This document shows positions 23,058 through 35,694 of a stretch of 64,000 nt of DNA, piece by piece (the first letter of the stretch is position 1; each line of letters opens with the position of its first letter). The DNA lies in the NCBI GenBank assembly GCA_021464415.1, contig CM038468.1:42781001-42845000 (forward strand), in the 5' to 3' direction. The position numbers and the translations under genes were made by a program. The notes under the pieces were generated by a model. That model made no database searches, was not told the DNA's origin, and worked only from the letters and a program-made list of their open reading frames with translations. Source of the DNA: Lonicera japonica. Taxonomy: Eukaryota; Streptophyta; Magnoliopsida; Dipsacales; Caprifoliaceae.

Positions 23058-24206
23058 TGGGGTGTAAACGGATGAGATATGAACCGGATACCATACTATC
23101 CGTAATCCTTATCCCTTCGGATAATAGATTCAATTATTCTTATTTTTATCCTATCGAATTCGTCGGATAATTACCCTATCCATTTTTTTATATAACTATA
23201 AATATGTTGTTAGATAATATAATTCTAGCTTTACTCTCACTCTTGCATGAGGAAAAAAAGTAAAAAAGGTCCATTTCATATCGTTGGTCATTTCTACATA
23301 AAATTTTCGGCCGCTCAAGATTGACTATCTCTTTATGGAGTGGAGATTCCACATGCAATGTCAGTGATTTGGAGAACAGGATTAGGCACTGAGTAGACAT
23401 GATATAAGATTTGCCGGCACTTATTTCTTGAACAACTATGCTATATATTTTTTTCTCTTATTGTGCTTTCGTACCAATGTTTCGTTAGTGCAAACATTTA
23501 AAACAATCTTAAAATATATTTAACTATTTGATTTATTAAGACGAAATCTTTTACAAATTATAACTCGAGAATTAAAACAAAGTATTTTAAAACTTGTTAA
23601 AATAAAATGTTACATTTTATAGTAAAATTTTACATGATATAATCTAATAAGATTCATATTAGATTATAAGATAACCATCATATAAATGCAAATAATAAAT
23701 CCAAATTGAAAATCATTACCATTTAAATTTGATATGGTCTCAAACATTTCATTTTAAAAATCACATATATTTGTTGTAAATATAACTTATGTCTTTCTTC
23801 TTTTTTTTAATTCTTTTCTAAGCTTTTTTTTTTGGTTTAGTTTAAAAGACTTTGGTAAATTTGGGCAGTTTATGAACACCATATACCAAATTAAATATGG
23901 TCGGTTTTTGTAAGGGTGAGAGAATAGATATGTATATATACATAACATAAACTAAATTATAGCGGATACGGATATCTAGTAAAATGGATATCCGCAAATA
24001 TAGATAATTCATCTCGAATACGGATTATCCAAGTCAAATATAATATTATCATTATCCATATTCTTATCAATTTCTTCGAATATTTAAAAACATTATCCAA
24101 ATCATCTTTTTCGAATATTCATTCGGATAAGTATCCACAAAATTCGAATTCAAATACAAATCGAATTCAGATTTTCGGATACTCATTTAGTCATTTACAC
24201 TACTAT
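23058..24206. mobile_element. hAT-like non-autonomous element
   Basis: GTAAAAGT occurs exactly at 23050-23057 and 24207-24214. The left end (TGGGGTGTAAACGGATGAG) and the inverted right end (TAGTAGTGTAAATGACT...ATGAG) agree partly. Subterminal regions are rich in GGATATCCG- and CGGATAAT-like repeats in both orientations, a common hAT feature. The terminal repeat is poor, so the class rests mainly on the 8-base duplication. No transposase is seen. Confidence 0.6.
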
Positions 24207-24214
24207 GTAAAAGT

Positions 24215-24810
24215 AAAGTTAATTTTCAGTTGAGTTTTTTTAATTTTGAGATATAAACACCCACCAAATAGGGTCTATATTTTCAGAAATTCAAAAGTTT
24301 AAAAAATTCGAAAATACTATGGAGTATATACTATACTAATTTTTTTTTAAAAAGAATTATATCGAATTTTGAAAATTTTGAAAATTTTAAAAGTTTGGAA
24401 ATTTCCAAGACTCTCATTCTACCCCCCACGCCACCCCATATTCTATCGAATACAACAGAAAAAGTGACACGTATTCTTTATAAAACACGTGGCATCAGCT
24501 TAGTTGTCGTATGACGGATAATGAATGACTCCCTTCCCTCCTTTCTTTGCATGCACCGTCTGTATGTTATTAGTACGTATTGGTCTTTTTATTTTTAATT
24601 TTTTAGCATTTTAGTATTGGTTATGTAGAACGTCGAGGGATGATTTAATCGAGGGGCGGATTTGCGACATACAACACATTTTAAGTTTGAGCATTTCTTC
24701 GTATAATTCTTTGGAGTCAGTCATTACTTATAGAAAATGGGTCGACATAGGGTTTAGTCACCTTGTATATCGGTATCCTGTACAAGAACCGGAGATTACC
24801 AGGGCATGGC
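24215..24810. other. Intergenic sequence without recognised features
   Basis: Nothing supported, apart from a run of short AT-rich frames. Confidence 0.45.
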
Positions 24811-24819
24811 AAAAAAAAA

Positions 24820-25147
24820 GGGTGATTTTGACTTTGGGTGCCGTTTGTTCTTGCATATCAGATGTTGGGTGTTAAAATTTTGCATAATAGGTGTTTGGGT
24901 GCCATTTCCGTTAGTCAACGTGGTCAACCGTTAGTTCCGTTAATTTTTTACCCAATTTACCTATTTTACCCCTTGAAAAAGACAAAACATACCCCTATTG
25001 CTTAGGGGTAAAATGGTTAAAAATTAATAGAGTTAACGGTTGACTACGTTGACTAACGGAAATGGCACCCAAACACCTATTATGCAAAACTTTAGCACCC
25101 AACGTCTGGTATACAAGAACAAACGGCACCCAAAGTCAAAATCACCC
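24820..25147. mobile_element. Fold-back MITE with near-perfect ~145-bp arms
   Basis: The left arm starts GGGTGATTTTGACTTTGGGT and the right arm, reverse-complemented, starts with the same 20 bases. Both continue through GCCGTTTGTTCTTG, TTTTGCATAATAGGTGTTTG and GGTGCCATTTCCGTTAGTCA with few differences. A loop of roughly 30 bases separates the arms. Nine A residues stand on each side (24811-24819 and 25148-25156), consistent with a 9-base target duplication in poly(A), but low complexity makes this weak. A transcript would fold into a long hairpin. Confidence 0.8.
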
Positions 25148-25156
25148 AAAAAAAAA

Positions 25157-26206
25157 GGTATTGGTTATGTACGTTTCAATATATTTTTTTTATTCTTGAA
25201 ACAAGAAGGTTAAAGTTTTAATTTGTACATTAGGTTAGTTGTGCATTCAACTTTTATTATAATTATTATAGAATTATATAAATTAACAAAATCGTATTTG
25301 AATTATCGCTTAAATGAAAAAGAAAATTTCCTCGTGTCTTCTTCTTCTTTTTTTTTTTAATACAATCAATATACTGATATATTTATAATCAATTATAAAA
25401 AGAAGAAAAAAAAAACGAGATTCTCATGAATTAAACTTAGCATTATTTCCATTATTATTTTTTTTGAAGGCAAAAAGACATATATATATATATATATATA
25501 AACTATATCACCATTATTTTATCACCCCGTTAATATTAGAGGTGATAATAATAATAATGCTGAAATAATTAAAAGTTGGCGGTAGTAGAGGGCGGTTTAC
25601 ATCTTAAAAAGGAATTCACGAGCATCTTGCTACATTAGATGTTGAAATAATAAAAATAATATCTTCTTTAAAAGTTGCTGGTTGGCCGAACGTGAGTGAG
25701 TCTGAAATCTGAATCTACACTTCTTTCATCGCCAAATCCAACCCCAAGACTAAATCCCATTTTATACTCAACAAAAATGGAAATATTTATTGCATCTCCA
25801 ATTAACAATTTTTCAATATTTATATATTTTTTAAAGAGTTGAGTGTGTAACTCATACTATTTAAACTCTGTTGATAAAATACTATTTAGTTACCACTTTA
25901 ATTAATTTATGTTAAAGATGTTCAACAATATCAATAACTAATTAAAATTAGTATAATATATCGATTATATTTAAAAAAAAATTGAGCTTTAAATTTGAGA
26001 TATTTTAAAATAATACTAAATCTGGGAGATGTAAATATCACGATTCAACTAATTTAAATGACAAATTGCCGATTCAAATTCAGAAGGTTCTAATTTCAAA
26101 TTTCACTTGAAACTACATGATTTTTCATTAGAATATTTGTTTTTTTATTTTTTTTATGGCACTGACGAACCATTTTTCGTGAGTGAGTCTGAAATCTGAA
26201 TCTACA
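25157..26206. other. Intergenic sequence with a 35-bp direct repeat
   Basis: CGTGAGTGAGTCTGAAATCT followed by GAATCTACACTTCTTT occurs at about 25691-25726 and again at 26178-26213, 487 bases apart. The second copy includes the left target duplication of the next element. Otherwise AT-rich, with TA and TAA microsatellites near 25480 and 25540. Confidence 0.6.
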
Positions 26207-26214
26207 CTTCTTTT

Positions 26215-27284
26215 GATTAATGGTATGGGCACATCTAGTTTTTAATTAGGGCACATTCCATTAAGATAAAATTTGTCTTTTACCATGTTAATTTACTATT
26301 AGTATGGGCACATTCTATACTATTAGTAAGCAAACTTTTTTTTAGCATTACACTAAAAACAAAATAGTTTCTAAACAATTAGAGTTGTCTGCAATGACAA
26401 TACGGAAAAAATCAATAAGTTTTCTCATCTATATAAAACAAAAACGAGGTTTCTAAATATGTAGGCGCACCACCGATAAGATATTACATGACTATTTTCC
26501 TTTTTTTCTAAATACAAGACATACTTTAGTCAATTGATTGAGTAATCTCATATGAAAAAAATATAGCAATACAAGAAGAAACAAATTAAAAACTTACTGG
26601 AAGAATAAATTATCCTAATTAAAGCATAATTGTCTATGTTGTCAATGCTTATTCATAGATGCATGGTTTACAAAATTTCTACAAGTGGTAGATAAATAAG
26701 GACAACTTAAGACTATATATCATACTAGTTGTTTGGATATCATTTTATTATAGTTGCCACATGATATCTTTAATTAAAGATACAATGTTACAAGTTGCAA
26801 ATCGCAATAATGATTAGTGAAAACTGAAAATTAAAATTTAAAAACAACATGGAAATTGAAAATACATGTCGGTAAAGATTTACCATACGTCCATATATGT
26901 ATTTTTGGACTGGATGTGTAATAAGGTCAATGGGAAGTTGCATTGAAATTAAGTTACCAATGTTCATTATAATGCAAGCTTCTAAAGATAAATAAAACAT
27001 ATATGAAAATTATGAAAAAAAAATAATAATTTTGCTGGACTTACTTGGCATTACAATGATGAAAAAATCAAGTTGTCCATAAATTTGAATAGCAATTGAA
27101 AATAGAACAAGATCACCAAGTGGAAAGAAAGGAAATGGTGGAATAAAATGATAAGGAGAAGATGGATAAAAAATTAAGATTTTTTTAAATAATAAATGTG
27201 CCCTTACTACAATAATAAAAAAATAAATTTTACTTTAATAAAATGTATCTTAATTAAAAACTAGATGTGCCAACCCCATTAACC
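26215..27284. mobile_element. TIR element in the TPR gene's upstream region
   Basis: The left end GATTAATGGTATGGGCACAT and the inverted right end GGTTAATGGGGTTGGCACAT are followed by CTAGTTTTTAATTA on both sides. This gives an inverted repeat of more than 35 bases. CTTCTTTT flanks both ends (26207-26214 and 27285-27292), an 8-base duplication. No reading frame of interest lies inside. It ends about 250 bases before the TPR-like start codon, so it may contribute to that promoter. The superfamily is unclear (hAT or Mutator-like). Confidence 0.7.
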
Positions 27285-27537
27285 CTTCTTTTTATGTATT
27301 TGTTTTCCAATCTCACTTGAACGAGTCCGCTTATTTTTTATTTTTCGTTAAACTACAAGGTTCTTTTATGTTTTGATTTGTTCCATTTGGAACAAATTCT
27401 TTCCCATCTATGTTTTTTCCCCATTTGGGGGGAAAATCTTCCTATTTCACAAGCAGTACCTTTCACAATCTGAAGCAAGCAAAAATCAAAAGAAAAAAAA
27501 AAAGAAGCATCAATAGAATATAATATCTGCAACCCAA

Positions 27538-30500
27538 ATGCAAATAATAAGAAGCTCATCAACCCCACTTATTCAATCCCATCATTTCTCAAACAAACAC
27601 TCCTCTTCATTCTTCTCCAACTCATCACCAATATCTCAATCCAATCTTGTTACTGTTCGACTCAATTCCCTCCGAAGAGCCCAATCCGATTCCAATCTAC
27701 ACCAATCATTCTTGACTTCAAATTCCGTGAATAAAGAAACCAATTCCATGTTGCGTACAGAACCCTCTTTCTGTATTTACAATACGGAAGATGGGTTGGA
27801 GGAATTGAGTCAAAAAGAAAGTAGTGAGATTGGGGAATTCAGTTTTGGGGAGAAGGGTATGGGGTTAATTGAAGAGGATAGTAATGAAGAAGATGAAGAG
27901 GGGAAGGTTTTGAATTGTATTAGGAATTTGGGTATTGAAGAAAAAGCAGATGCTGAACCAGGTAATCCTCCAATGTATCTTGCAACTGGGTTTGGGATTG
28001 ATGGAAATGGAGTTGGTGGTGGTGGTGTTGGTGGTGATTTGAAGGTGGTGTTGGGTGATGATAAGGGAGATCTTGAGGAGTATTATAAGAGAATGGTTAA
28101 TGAAGATCCATTCAATCCTTTGTTTTTGAGGAACTATGCTCAGCTGTTGCAGGTCTGTTTTCTCTTTCTAGTATGGATTGGATCTTCTACTTTTTTTTTT
28201 GTTTTCCCTGACATGTTCTCGTTTCACTGTTTGGGGTGCTGATAATGATAATGATGATGACATCCTCTTTTTATTAGAAACACTCCATCTAAAAAAATAA
28301 AAACACTCACACACGTACTAATGAACATTCCATATTTTTATTGTAAACACTCCCATCTTAAAAATCAAATCATCACAATTATTGAATACTAAAAATTGAA
28401 ACTTAAAAAATTGTTTGTTTACTTCTGAAAATTGTATCTGAAAAAATGTTATTTGTTTGAATATAACACATCTGAAAATTGAATTTTTTTTTAATATAAC
28501 AATTTTGCCCTTATTAGTGTATTTAGATCACATGATTAGGACTTTAATGAGGGCAAAATAGGTATTTTGTAATAGGGTGTTTTAAGTTTTCAGATTTAAG
28601 TGGCAAAATTGCCACTTGAAATTTTGGATGCAAATTTTCAAATTTAAGTGGCAAATCACTTAATTTTTTTTGCCAAACAAACAACTTTTATACCACCTAA
28701 ATCTGAAAACTTTTAAAGTTTTAAAAGTTTTCAAATGTAACTAGGCAAAACAAACGCCCCTCCATCAAAAAAAAAAAACACACACACACACTAATGAACA
28801 TTCCATATTTTTATTGTAAACACTCCCATCTTAAAAATCAAATCATCACAATTAATTATTAACTAATTAACACAAATCAACACCCCACACCCTAAGATTC
28901 AACTGTCTTTCCTGCCATTCCCGCCGCCACCATCTCCACTCCGCTGAGGGTACGGTAGTTGGTTGCCTCTCTGGAAAAAAAAAAAGAAAATAAATTAGTT
29001 AGCAAGAGGAAAAAAAGAGTCGAAAGAGATTTTATGGTTATTGGAACTAATCCAACATGACTCGGCCTATCTCAAGCGAGTAAGCATTAACTTACTCAGG
29101 CTATGTCTAGCAAGTGTCTATGGATTTTAATTTATTGTCAAATTTGCTTGATATGAGCCAAGGAAATTTATACTTAATTTGTTGACATGGGCCAAGTACG
29201 TGTACACTTACTCGCTTGACATAAGCCGAGTTAGTGTTCATAACTTCATATACAGTTAGCCAGAGTAGTGAAGAGTGAAGACCATTGTGGTAGAGATTAG
29301 TTTGTTGGTGTGAGTTAATGTTCGATGAAGAGTGACCACTTTAAGGATCTGCAGCAGCAACATGGGTGCTTTGTCTGTCTACTTATCCCGTTTTATATAT
29401 GTATGTGCGTGTGTGTATATATATATAGGAAAATGATAACATGTACCCTTACGGCATATGTTAAAACTACTATAAATAGAAAGGATCAATTCTTGTATAA
29501 GAATATGTGCCATATTTAATGTATGTTGATAGTTTATTCTTTCCAAATAGGTACTTAACATGTTCCCTTAGGGTACACGTTAACATGACCCATATATGTG
29601 TGTGTTGATGAAGGAGAAGGAGAATGAGTTGGAGATGGAGATGGAGTTAGAGATAGAAAATAAGATGGAGATGGCTGGGGGTAGGATTGGAAGTGGAGGG
29701 GGAGGTGAACGATGGTGGCGGTGGAGTGGTAATGATTGGTGGTAGATGAGTGAGTATTTTAATTATGTTTTAATGCTAATAATTAATGTTCATTAATCTA
29801 GATTAAAGAGAGTAGTGAGTTACGGAGTGTTTGTGATAAATAAATAAAAAATAAATAAAATGAAAGAGCCTTAGTGGGGTGTTGGTGATAGTTGGAGTAT
29901 TTGTAATAAAAATGGAGGGTGTCATTATCAGCACCCTGTTTAGGGTGGGTTTGATAGAAAAAGTTAGAAAATGAGTAAAAATAATACTAATTTTATGAGA
30001 CATGGAAAAAGAGATGGTTTGACGGGAACAAAGTTGGAAAATGAGTAAAAATAATACTAGTTTTTATGAGAAGTTGGAATTTCGGAGAAAGAGATACTGA
30101 TTTGACTAGACATTCTCTTACTTTTCCTGTTTTTCCATGAAATCTAATCCTTTGGGTGTTGGATAAGAAAAAATTTCCATGCAAAAAGAGAGAACATGTC
30201 AACAAATAACTTGCATTTTTTTCCACCCTTTTCATACAATCTAAGTAGTGTTTTCAATGATTTTCTAAAATTTTTTTTTATCAAACGTATACTTAATGTT
30301 ACTCAAATTCACCCCTTTTTTCACGAGGTTTTGATTTTTTTTTCTCTGCAGAAGCATTTTACAATTAATAATGTGTGGGGGACCAAAAATTTGGGCCAAC
30401 CCACAAGATAATATTTTTAGCAAAATCAGTATGAAAAAGAGTAACAGAATATGATCACAACAGATTTTTTGTTTCTAGGTAGGTTCCTCCTCCAGGGAGT

Positions 30501-33500
30501 TTTACTTCCTACTGGTAGTACATCCTCCTTTTGTGTGTTGTTGTATTACTTTGATGATGGCAAATAAGAGGAATTACAAGCTATCAATTATTTCTCCCTC
30601 TATAATCTGTTATCTCAAAGTTTGAGCCAGAATCTTCTCCTTGTGTATGAGCTTTCCCTTATTATTTATACGTATAGAATTAGAGTTACCATGCTCATTA
30701 GGGTAAATAGTAAAAAGACTATTAAGGGCAAAACTTGGACACCACTCTAGTACTTTGCAGGTGGACTGTTCCCTTATCCATAACTAACAAACTTTGCGCT
30801 TTACAGCTGTCTTCTTATTATTGGCTTTAACGCTCATCTCGGCAAGGTGTTATAGTCAAGTCAACTAGTACAGAAATCCGATTCTCATTGGTGGGGGTGA
30901 CCATATCGACATCGTCATTATTTCCGTTATCCACCTTATAGTCGGCAGTATTAATTCTTATCGGCTGCAAGGCCAAAGCTTCTCCAGCCTTGGGGTTTGG
31001 CCCCTTCCTTTCTCTAGGCATGGCCTAACTTCCTTAGCCCAAACCAAATCTTTACTTAGGGCTCCTTCAATAAGCAAGTGTATGTTTTATGGAATTGGGA
31101 ATTTTGTGTTTTCACATTATCACTGGAGCATTCCCTTGTTTTACTTAATGTGCCTTTGGGCATCCAGTTTCTGAACTATATTAGTCACTCATCAAATAGG
31201 CCCGTTGGTGTTTTACTTTTGATCCTGATTTATGTAATGTTTTAGGTTTCTACTTGAACTTAAAATGATATTCTTGATAGTAACTCAAGCCAGATACAAG
31301 TGCTGTACTGGAACAATGGATATAACTTTGCTTTCAGGCCTATGGAGCCCTTGTATTATTCTAGTCACTTGGAATTCTTAAAATAAGTACAATAAAAATA
31401 TGGATAGAAGCATATAAGTGGTCACTGAGACTTTAGAGGACTCTAGATTGGCATTGAACTTAATCAACCTCACTTTCTAATTCTACTTTTCAACTGAAAT
31501 GTTTCAAAGCAAAAATAATGTGTTCAATATCATCGTCATAGGTGATCGCCATTTGAACAATCTTGAAGAATTTCGACAATGATTCACTGGTCTTGTGTAT
31601 TTCACCTCACCTGTATGAGTGTACAACCATGTGGGTCCCAGAGCGGGGGGAAAAAAGGTTCTTTTGATAAATGGTGAAGATTGATATGTCTGTCCAATTT
31701 TGTGTTTAAAGCCTCCGTTACTGCTTTAGTGCATGTTTAATCAAAGGATGACTTGAGAATAAGTTAAGTAATGTGGTGTTGTACTTTAATTACTGACAGT
31801 CCAAGGGAGATCTTCTCGGAGCAGAGGAATACTACTTGCGTGCAACATTAGCAGATCCTAAAGACGGTGAAATTTTGATGCAATATGCTAAATTAGTGTG
31901 GGAGCTTCATCATGATCAAGATAGAGCCAGGAGTTACTTCGAATCAGCGGCACGTGCTTCTCCTCAAGATAGGTGAGTTGAGTACTTTCTTACATTCATC
32001 TTATAGTTTTCCATTTTAAAAGGCCACGTAGGCATATGCTTAAAGATTCAAAACTTCAATAAATCAATTTGGTGATCCTCGATCCAGATAAAGTCTCCCG
32101 TGCATAAGCTTCTACATTATTTAACAAAGCCTGTCTTGCTTAAGTGTCACTCTGTTCATTTTTATAAGTTTCTACCTAGCTTTCAAGTTTCCGGCATGCT
32201 TCCGCATGTTTGGGAGGCTGGATTCTTATTCCTTTTATTTAAAAGGGGTCAACTTTTATTTCCATGTTTTCTTTTCTTTTACTAGTAATGATCCATCGAT
32301 TTATTTTTATTTTTATTTTTCTTTTTATATCATAATAGTGTTATTTTTTTTGAAATATATATATTAGAAGTGGGTGGAGATGATCATCAAATATTTCAAC
32401 ACCAAAAATGAACATATATATCAATTTGTCATTACACCCACGTCCACGTGAATTTATTGATGAAATTAGGTGAAGATAATCTACTCATCCGCGAGATCAT
32501 CTTTACCATATTTTATAGATAAATTCATCTACTCACCCCTCGAGATGAACGGTCCTCCTTTTCCTTAAAAAGAGGACTGTCCTCTTTTATGCAGGGCTGT
32601 AAATATATATATACACACATTTGTAGTGTTTGAAAATGGCGCATCTAGTTATGTAGTGTAACATCTCCCTATTTGTGCTTCACCGATGGTACCTTCAAGT
32701 TCAAGACCGCCCTCCCTGCCAACAAAGTGTTTATAATGATCCCTTGTTATCTTATTTCCTTTTTCTCAGCAATGTTCTTGCAGCACATGCGAGCTTCCTG
32801 TGGGAAGTAGATGAAGAAGAAGACGACGAAGATTTTGCTCATAATGATCACATTCAGGTACTATTTCAAAAGCTTAACTAAGACTCGCATTTATGGGAAT
32901 GAATTAATGAGTTATAGACATTTTTAGGTTAAAGAAGATGATACTCTGATTAAAGTTCAGAACTCAACTTTCGAAGAAATTCAAAGACCAGTCAGCCCTC
33001 CTTTACATCTTGCAACAGGACTTGGGATTGATATGGCTGGTTTCAGTGGGCCCCTTGGTCTCGTTGATTATTCGGCTCCGTTATTTGGTGAGGTTGAAAA
33101 CGTTGAGGAATATTATAAGAGGATGATTGAGGAAAATCCTTGTAACCCTTTGGTTCTGAGAAATTATGCCCAATTCCTTTGTCAGGTCAGATTTTAGTGT
33201 CCCTTGTCTATTTTTCATTCTGGCTCAAAATGTTGTTTTCGGTACATATTAACAATGGTTAAAGTAGGACCGTCTATTGAAATGTCTCACGTTTTAGAAC
33301 CTTGATTTTGAAGATCACCCAAATAACATGCATGTTGGCACTTATAATCCAGGGATCTGTCTTAACCATAGTTTAAAGACACGATTTTAGTCAAAGAGTC
33401 AAATCTAAATGTGGATTGTAGTCACATATTTTATTTGGATAATGGGTAATGCTATGTACTAACTTAATGAGATTGGTCTTTTTAAATGATAACTATTTGG

Positions 33501-34698
33501 GTGACAGTCCAAGGGAGATCTTGAAGGAGCTGAGGAATACTACTCAAGAGCAGTACTAGCTGATCCCACAGATGGAGACATAATTTCACAATATGCTAAA
33601 TTGGTGTGGCAACTTCATCACGACCGAAACAAAGCCTCTTCCTACTTCGAGCAGGCAGTGCAAGCTGCTCCAGCAGATTGGTATGTATTTTCTCGAAATT
33701 CTGCCTTGGCCTCCATAAAGCCAGCGTGATTGAACACGGGATCTGGCTCCTCTAGTGATGGAAATCAATCGAGAGTAGTGGAGTAAATCTAGACCAGTAG
33801 TTTAAAATTGGTGACTCAGATTATGGGAGGCAGTTTGCCTCTGGCTATGATTCATTCGGAAAGAAACTACTTGTCAAAATCTGAACATATAATTTTAACT
33901 AACAGTCCAGCAACTCTCTTTACAATAGTTGAACACAGGCCTTTTCAAAACGTAAGAATGTGATCGTTCATCAAAAACCTTGCCTTGGGCCTTGGATGAT
34001 AATTTATAGCAAATGTTTACTCAAAATATTACCCGTAGATTCAAAAGGCTAGATCAATTGCTAAGGAAAATATGACTTTTCTAGAAGAAAGTACTGCTAT
34101 GAGAAGGTGTACGATATGCTTCCATTGTGGTGCACTCAAAATCATCATGAATTATGATTATGATGTTCCACATCCAACAACGTCTGTGTAATGGGAAATG
34201 GTGGATATACACGAAGGTTCAATAACCGAACTGATAACCTACAGCAGCAGACATAAATTTTTTTAGGTGGCTGCAAGTTTGTACTAATATTGTTTTTACA
34301 TGGTTAGAAGGGGGCAAACATGGTATTATTGTTTTATTTTTTTACTTGAGCAAGCTTAATAATATGCATTTACTTCCAATTTTTTTAAATCAAGATCTAG
34401 TACTAAACTAACAATTTTATAAAACCAAATGGCGCAATATCCCCTTGATATACCCTTGCTGTTGATAATCGAAGTTAGCAGTTTCATGTAGTGTTACATA
34501 TTCAAAAGAAACACATACATATCTATTGTATGTCCTAATTCTTGGTCTATTATTTGTCATTGCTTTTTCAGTAATGTTCTTGCAGCATATGCTGGGTTCC
34601 TATGGGAAACAGAGGATGAAGAGGAATATAGCGGCGGCCAAGATGACATAGAAGTGCCAGTTTTCCAGGGACCAGTTATGACTCCCACACACGTTTAA
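27538..34698 (+). CDS. TPR-like superfamily protein, internally duplicated
   Basis: Six exons join in frame with GT-AG introns: 27538-28152, 31800-31972, 32770-32857, 32928-33185, 33508-33680 and 34572-34698, giving 477 residues. Residues 1-140 form a low-complexity, acidic N-terminal region. Residues 143-292 and 315-477 are two copies of one module: NPPMYLATGFGID or SPPLHLATGLGID, then EEYYKRM...NP-NPL-LRNYAQ, SKGDL-GAEEYY-RA-LADP, QYAKLVW-LHHD, SYFE-A and NVLAA-A-FLWE. These helical repeats are of TPR/HAT type and are known from a plant family of uncharacterised TPR-like proteins. They probably mediate protein contacts. Exons 2-3 and 5-6 match in length, order and intron phase, so the duplication included introns. 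Intron 1 (28153-31799) carries several transposons. Function is unknown. The start is the first ATG in the open frame. Confidence 0.88.
28317..28853. repeat. 64-bp direct repeats flanking a MITE
   Basis: ACTAATGAACATTCCATATT through ATCAAATCATCACAATT occurs at 28317-28380 and again, essentially unchanged, at 28790-28853. The MITE at 28391-28762 lies between the two. The repeat is too long to be a target duplication. A local tandem duplication or unequal exchange is more likely. Confidence 0.8.
28391..28762 (-). mobile_element. MITE, family shared with 18206-18563
   Basis: Reverse-complement counterpart of the 18 kb copy, inside TPR intron 1. The minus-strand start GGGGCGTTTGTTTTGCCTAG and the body motifs match that copy. 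It is non-coding. Confidence 0.65.
29430..29590. mobile_element. Short MITE-like inverted repeat in TPR intron 1
   Basis: AACATGTACCCTTACGGCAT with ATGTTAAA at the left pairs imperfectly with the inverted right end (GTTAACGTGTACCCTAAGGG then AACATGTTAA). The arms are about 35 bases and the target duplication is unclear. Confidence 0.45.
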
Positions 34699-35694
34699 CT
34701 GCACAAGTCCGTTTGTTACAGCTTGGATTTTCCGAAACGAGGAGGGGAGATGGAGAAAATACTTATGCTCTTGTAGCGTGTTTCAGATTTCCTGGAAATG
34801 TGAGGCCTAAAAGTGCTGAATAACATATATGCGGAAGCTTTTGAATAATATGCTGGTGTTTTAGCTGTTCCATTTCCTTTCTTTTTTTTTTAAAATGTGA
34901 CTGCTCACAAACATATAGACTGTGTTACCTGGGCCATTGGCTGCCAACATATTAAATTAATTTTGTTCGATGGCCACAGGACACAACCTAAGCACACCTA
35001 GGACTAGTCCCCTCCCTTGTCTTGACAAAGGCAAGCAATTCACATTTAATTTGCGCATTCCAAGTAGAAATTTGTAACTCAACTCAAAACGGCACAACGA
35101 ACAGCGGGATTCTTGGTTTGGTACTGAAAGGAAGTGAAAAACAATAAAACAGTGGCTCATATTTTGTATTGACACAATTCTACGTGCAAATTGTACGAGC
35201 ATGTGAACAATTCCGCAGCCAAATGATCTCCAAGAAGATAATAAAAGCTCCGAAGGTTTTCCTATCACACACATCATATTTCCTATGGGAAATTGAAAAG
35301 GTTAGAATATTCTTCAGCACACGTTTATGAACCTGCTGTAAGAATAAAAAACACAGAAGAAATCAAAACAAATCTCCAGATCATAAATTTTAGTACCCTA
35401 AATATTTCAAACATTTACACTATGATCAATAAATAATAACCAGGGGCACTGTAAAAGAAGATTAGGCCCAAAATTGCAAACATTCACTCCTCTGGGTCAA
35501 AAATAAATAAACTGAACTACGCAAGGAAAAAACCACTGTATGTGACGAACTTCTCCCAGCATATAAACTTGTAAAAAATGCCGCTTCCAGTAGTAAATGT
35601 GCAAATGATTGCCAAAAACAAGCAAAGACGCGCAAAACTGTGCTGTACCAACTACCAAGGGGGGGCTTTGAAAAGATTTAAGAGGATTGTTAGT
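34699..35694. other. Convergent 3' region between two genes
   Basis: The TPR-like gene (+) and the G3BP-like gene (-) face each other with 996 bases between their stop codons. This stretch must hold both 3' untranslated regions. AATAAT/AATAAA-like signals occur on both strands (for example about 34835 on plus), but I cannot pick cleavage sites. No further coding sequence is supported. Confidence 0.6.

Larger units (their letters stand above)
28233..29936. mobile_element. Putative TIR element in TPR intron 1
   Basis: The left end reads GGGGTGCTGATAATGATAAT and the inverted right end GGGTGCTGATAATGACACCC. Similarity continues through CATCC(T/A)TTTTTATTA and AAACACTCC. TGTTT stands on both sides (28228-28232 and 29937-29941). 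The inner parts are full of smaller insertions and repeats. Two GC-richer stretches (28915-28960 and 29690-29735, CCGCCGCCACCATC-like and its complement) extend the inverted symmetry. No transposase. The class is not assignable. Confidence 0.5.

Noticed and set aside
30827..31021. 64-residue minus-strand frame in TPR intron 1 (MPRERKGPNPKAGEALALQP start)
   Set aside because: Composition is less AT-biased than its surroundings and it may be an old coding or retroelement piece, but no family is recognised and both ends are unsupported.
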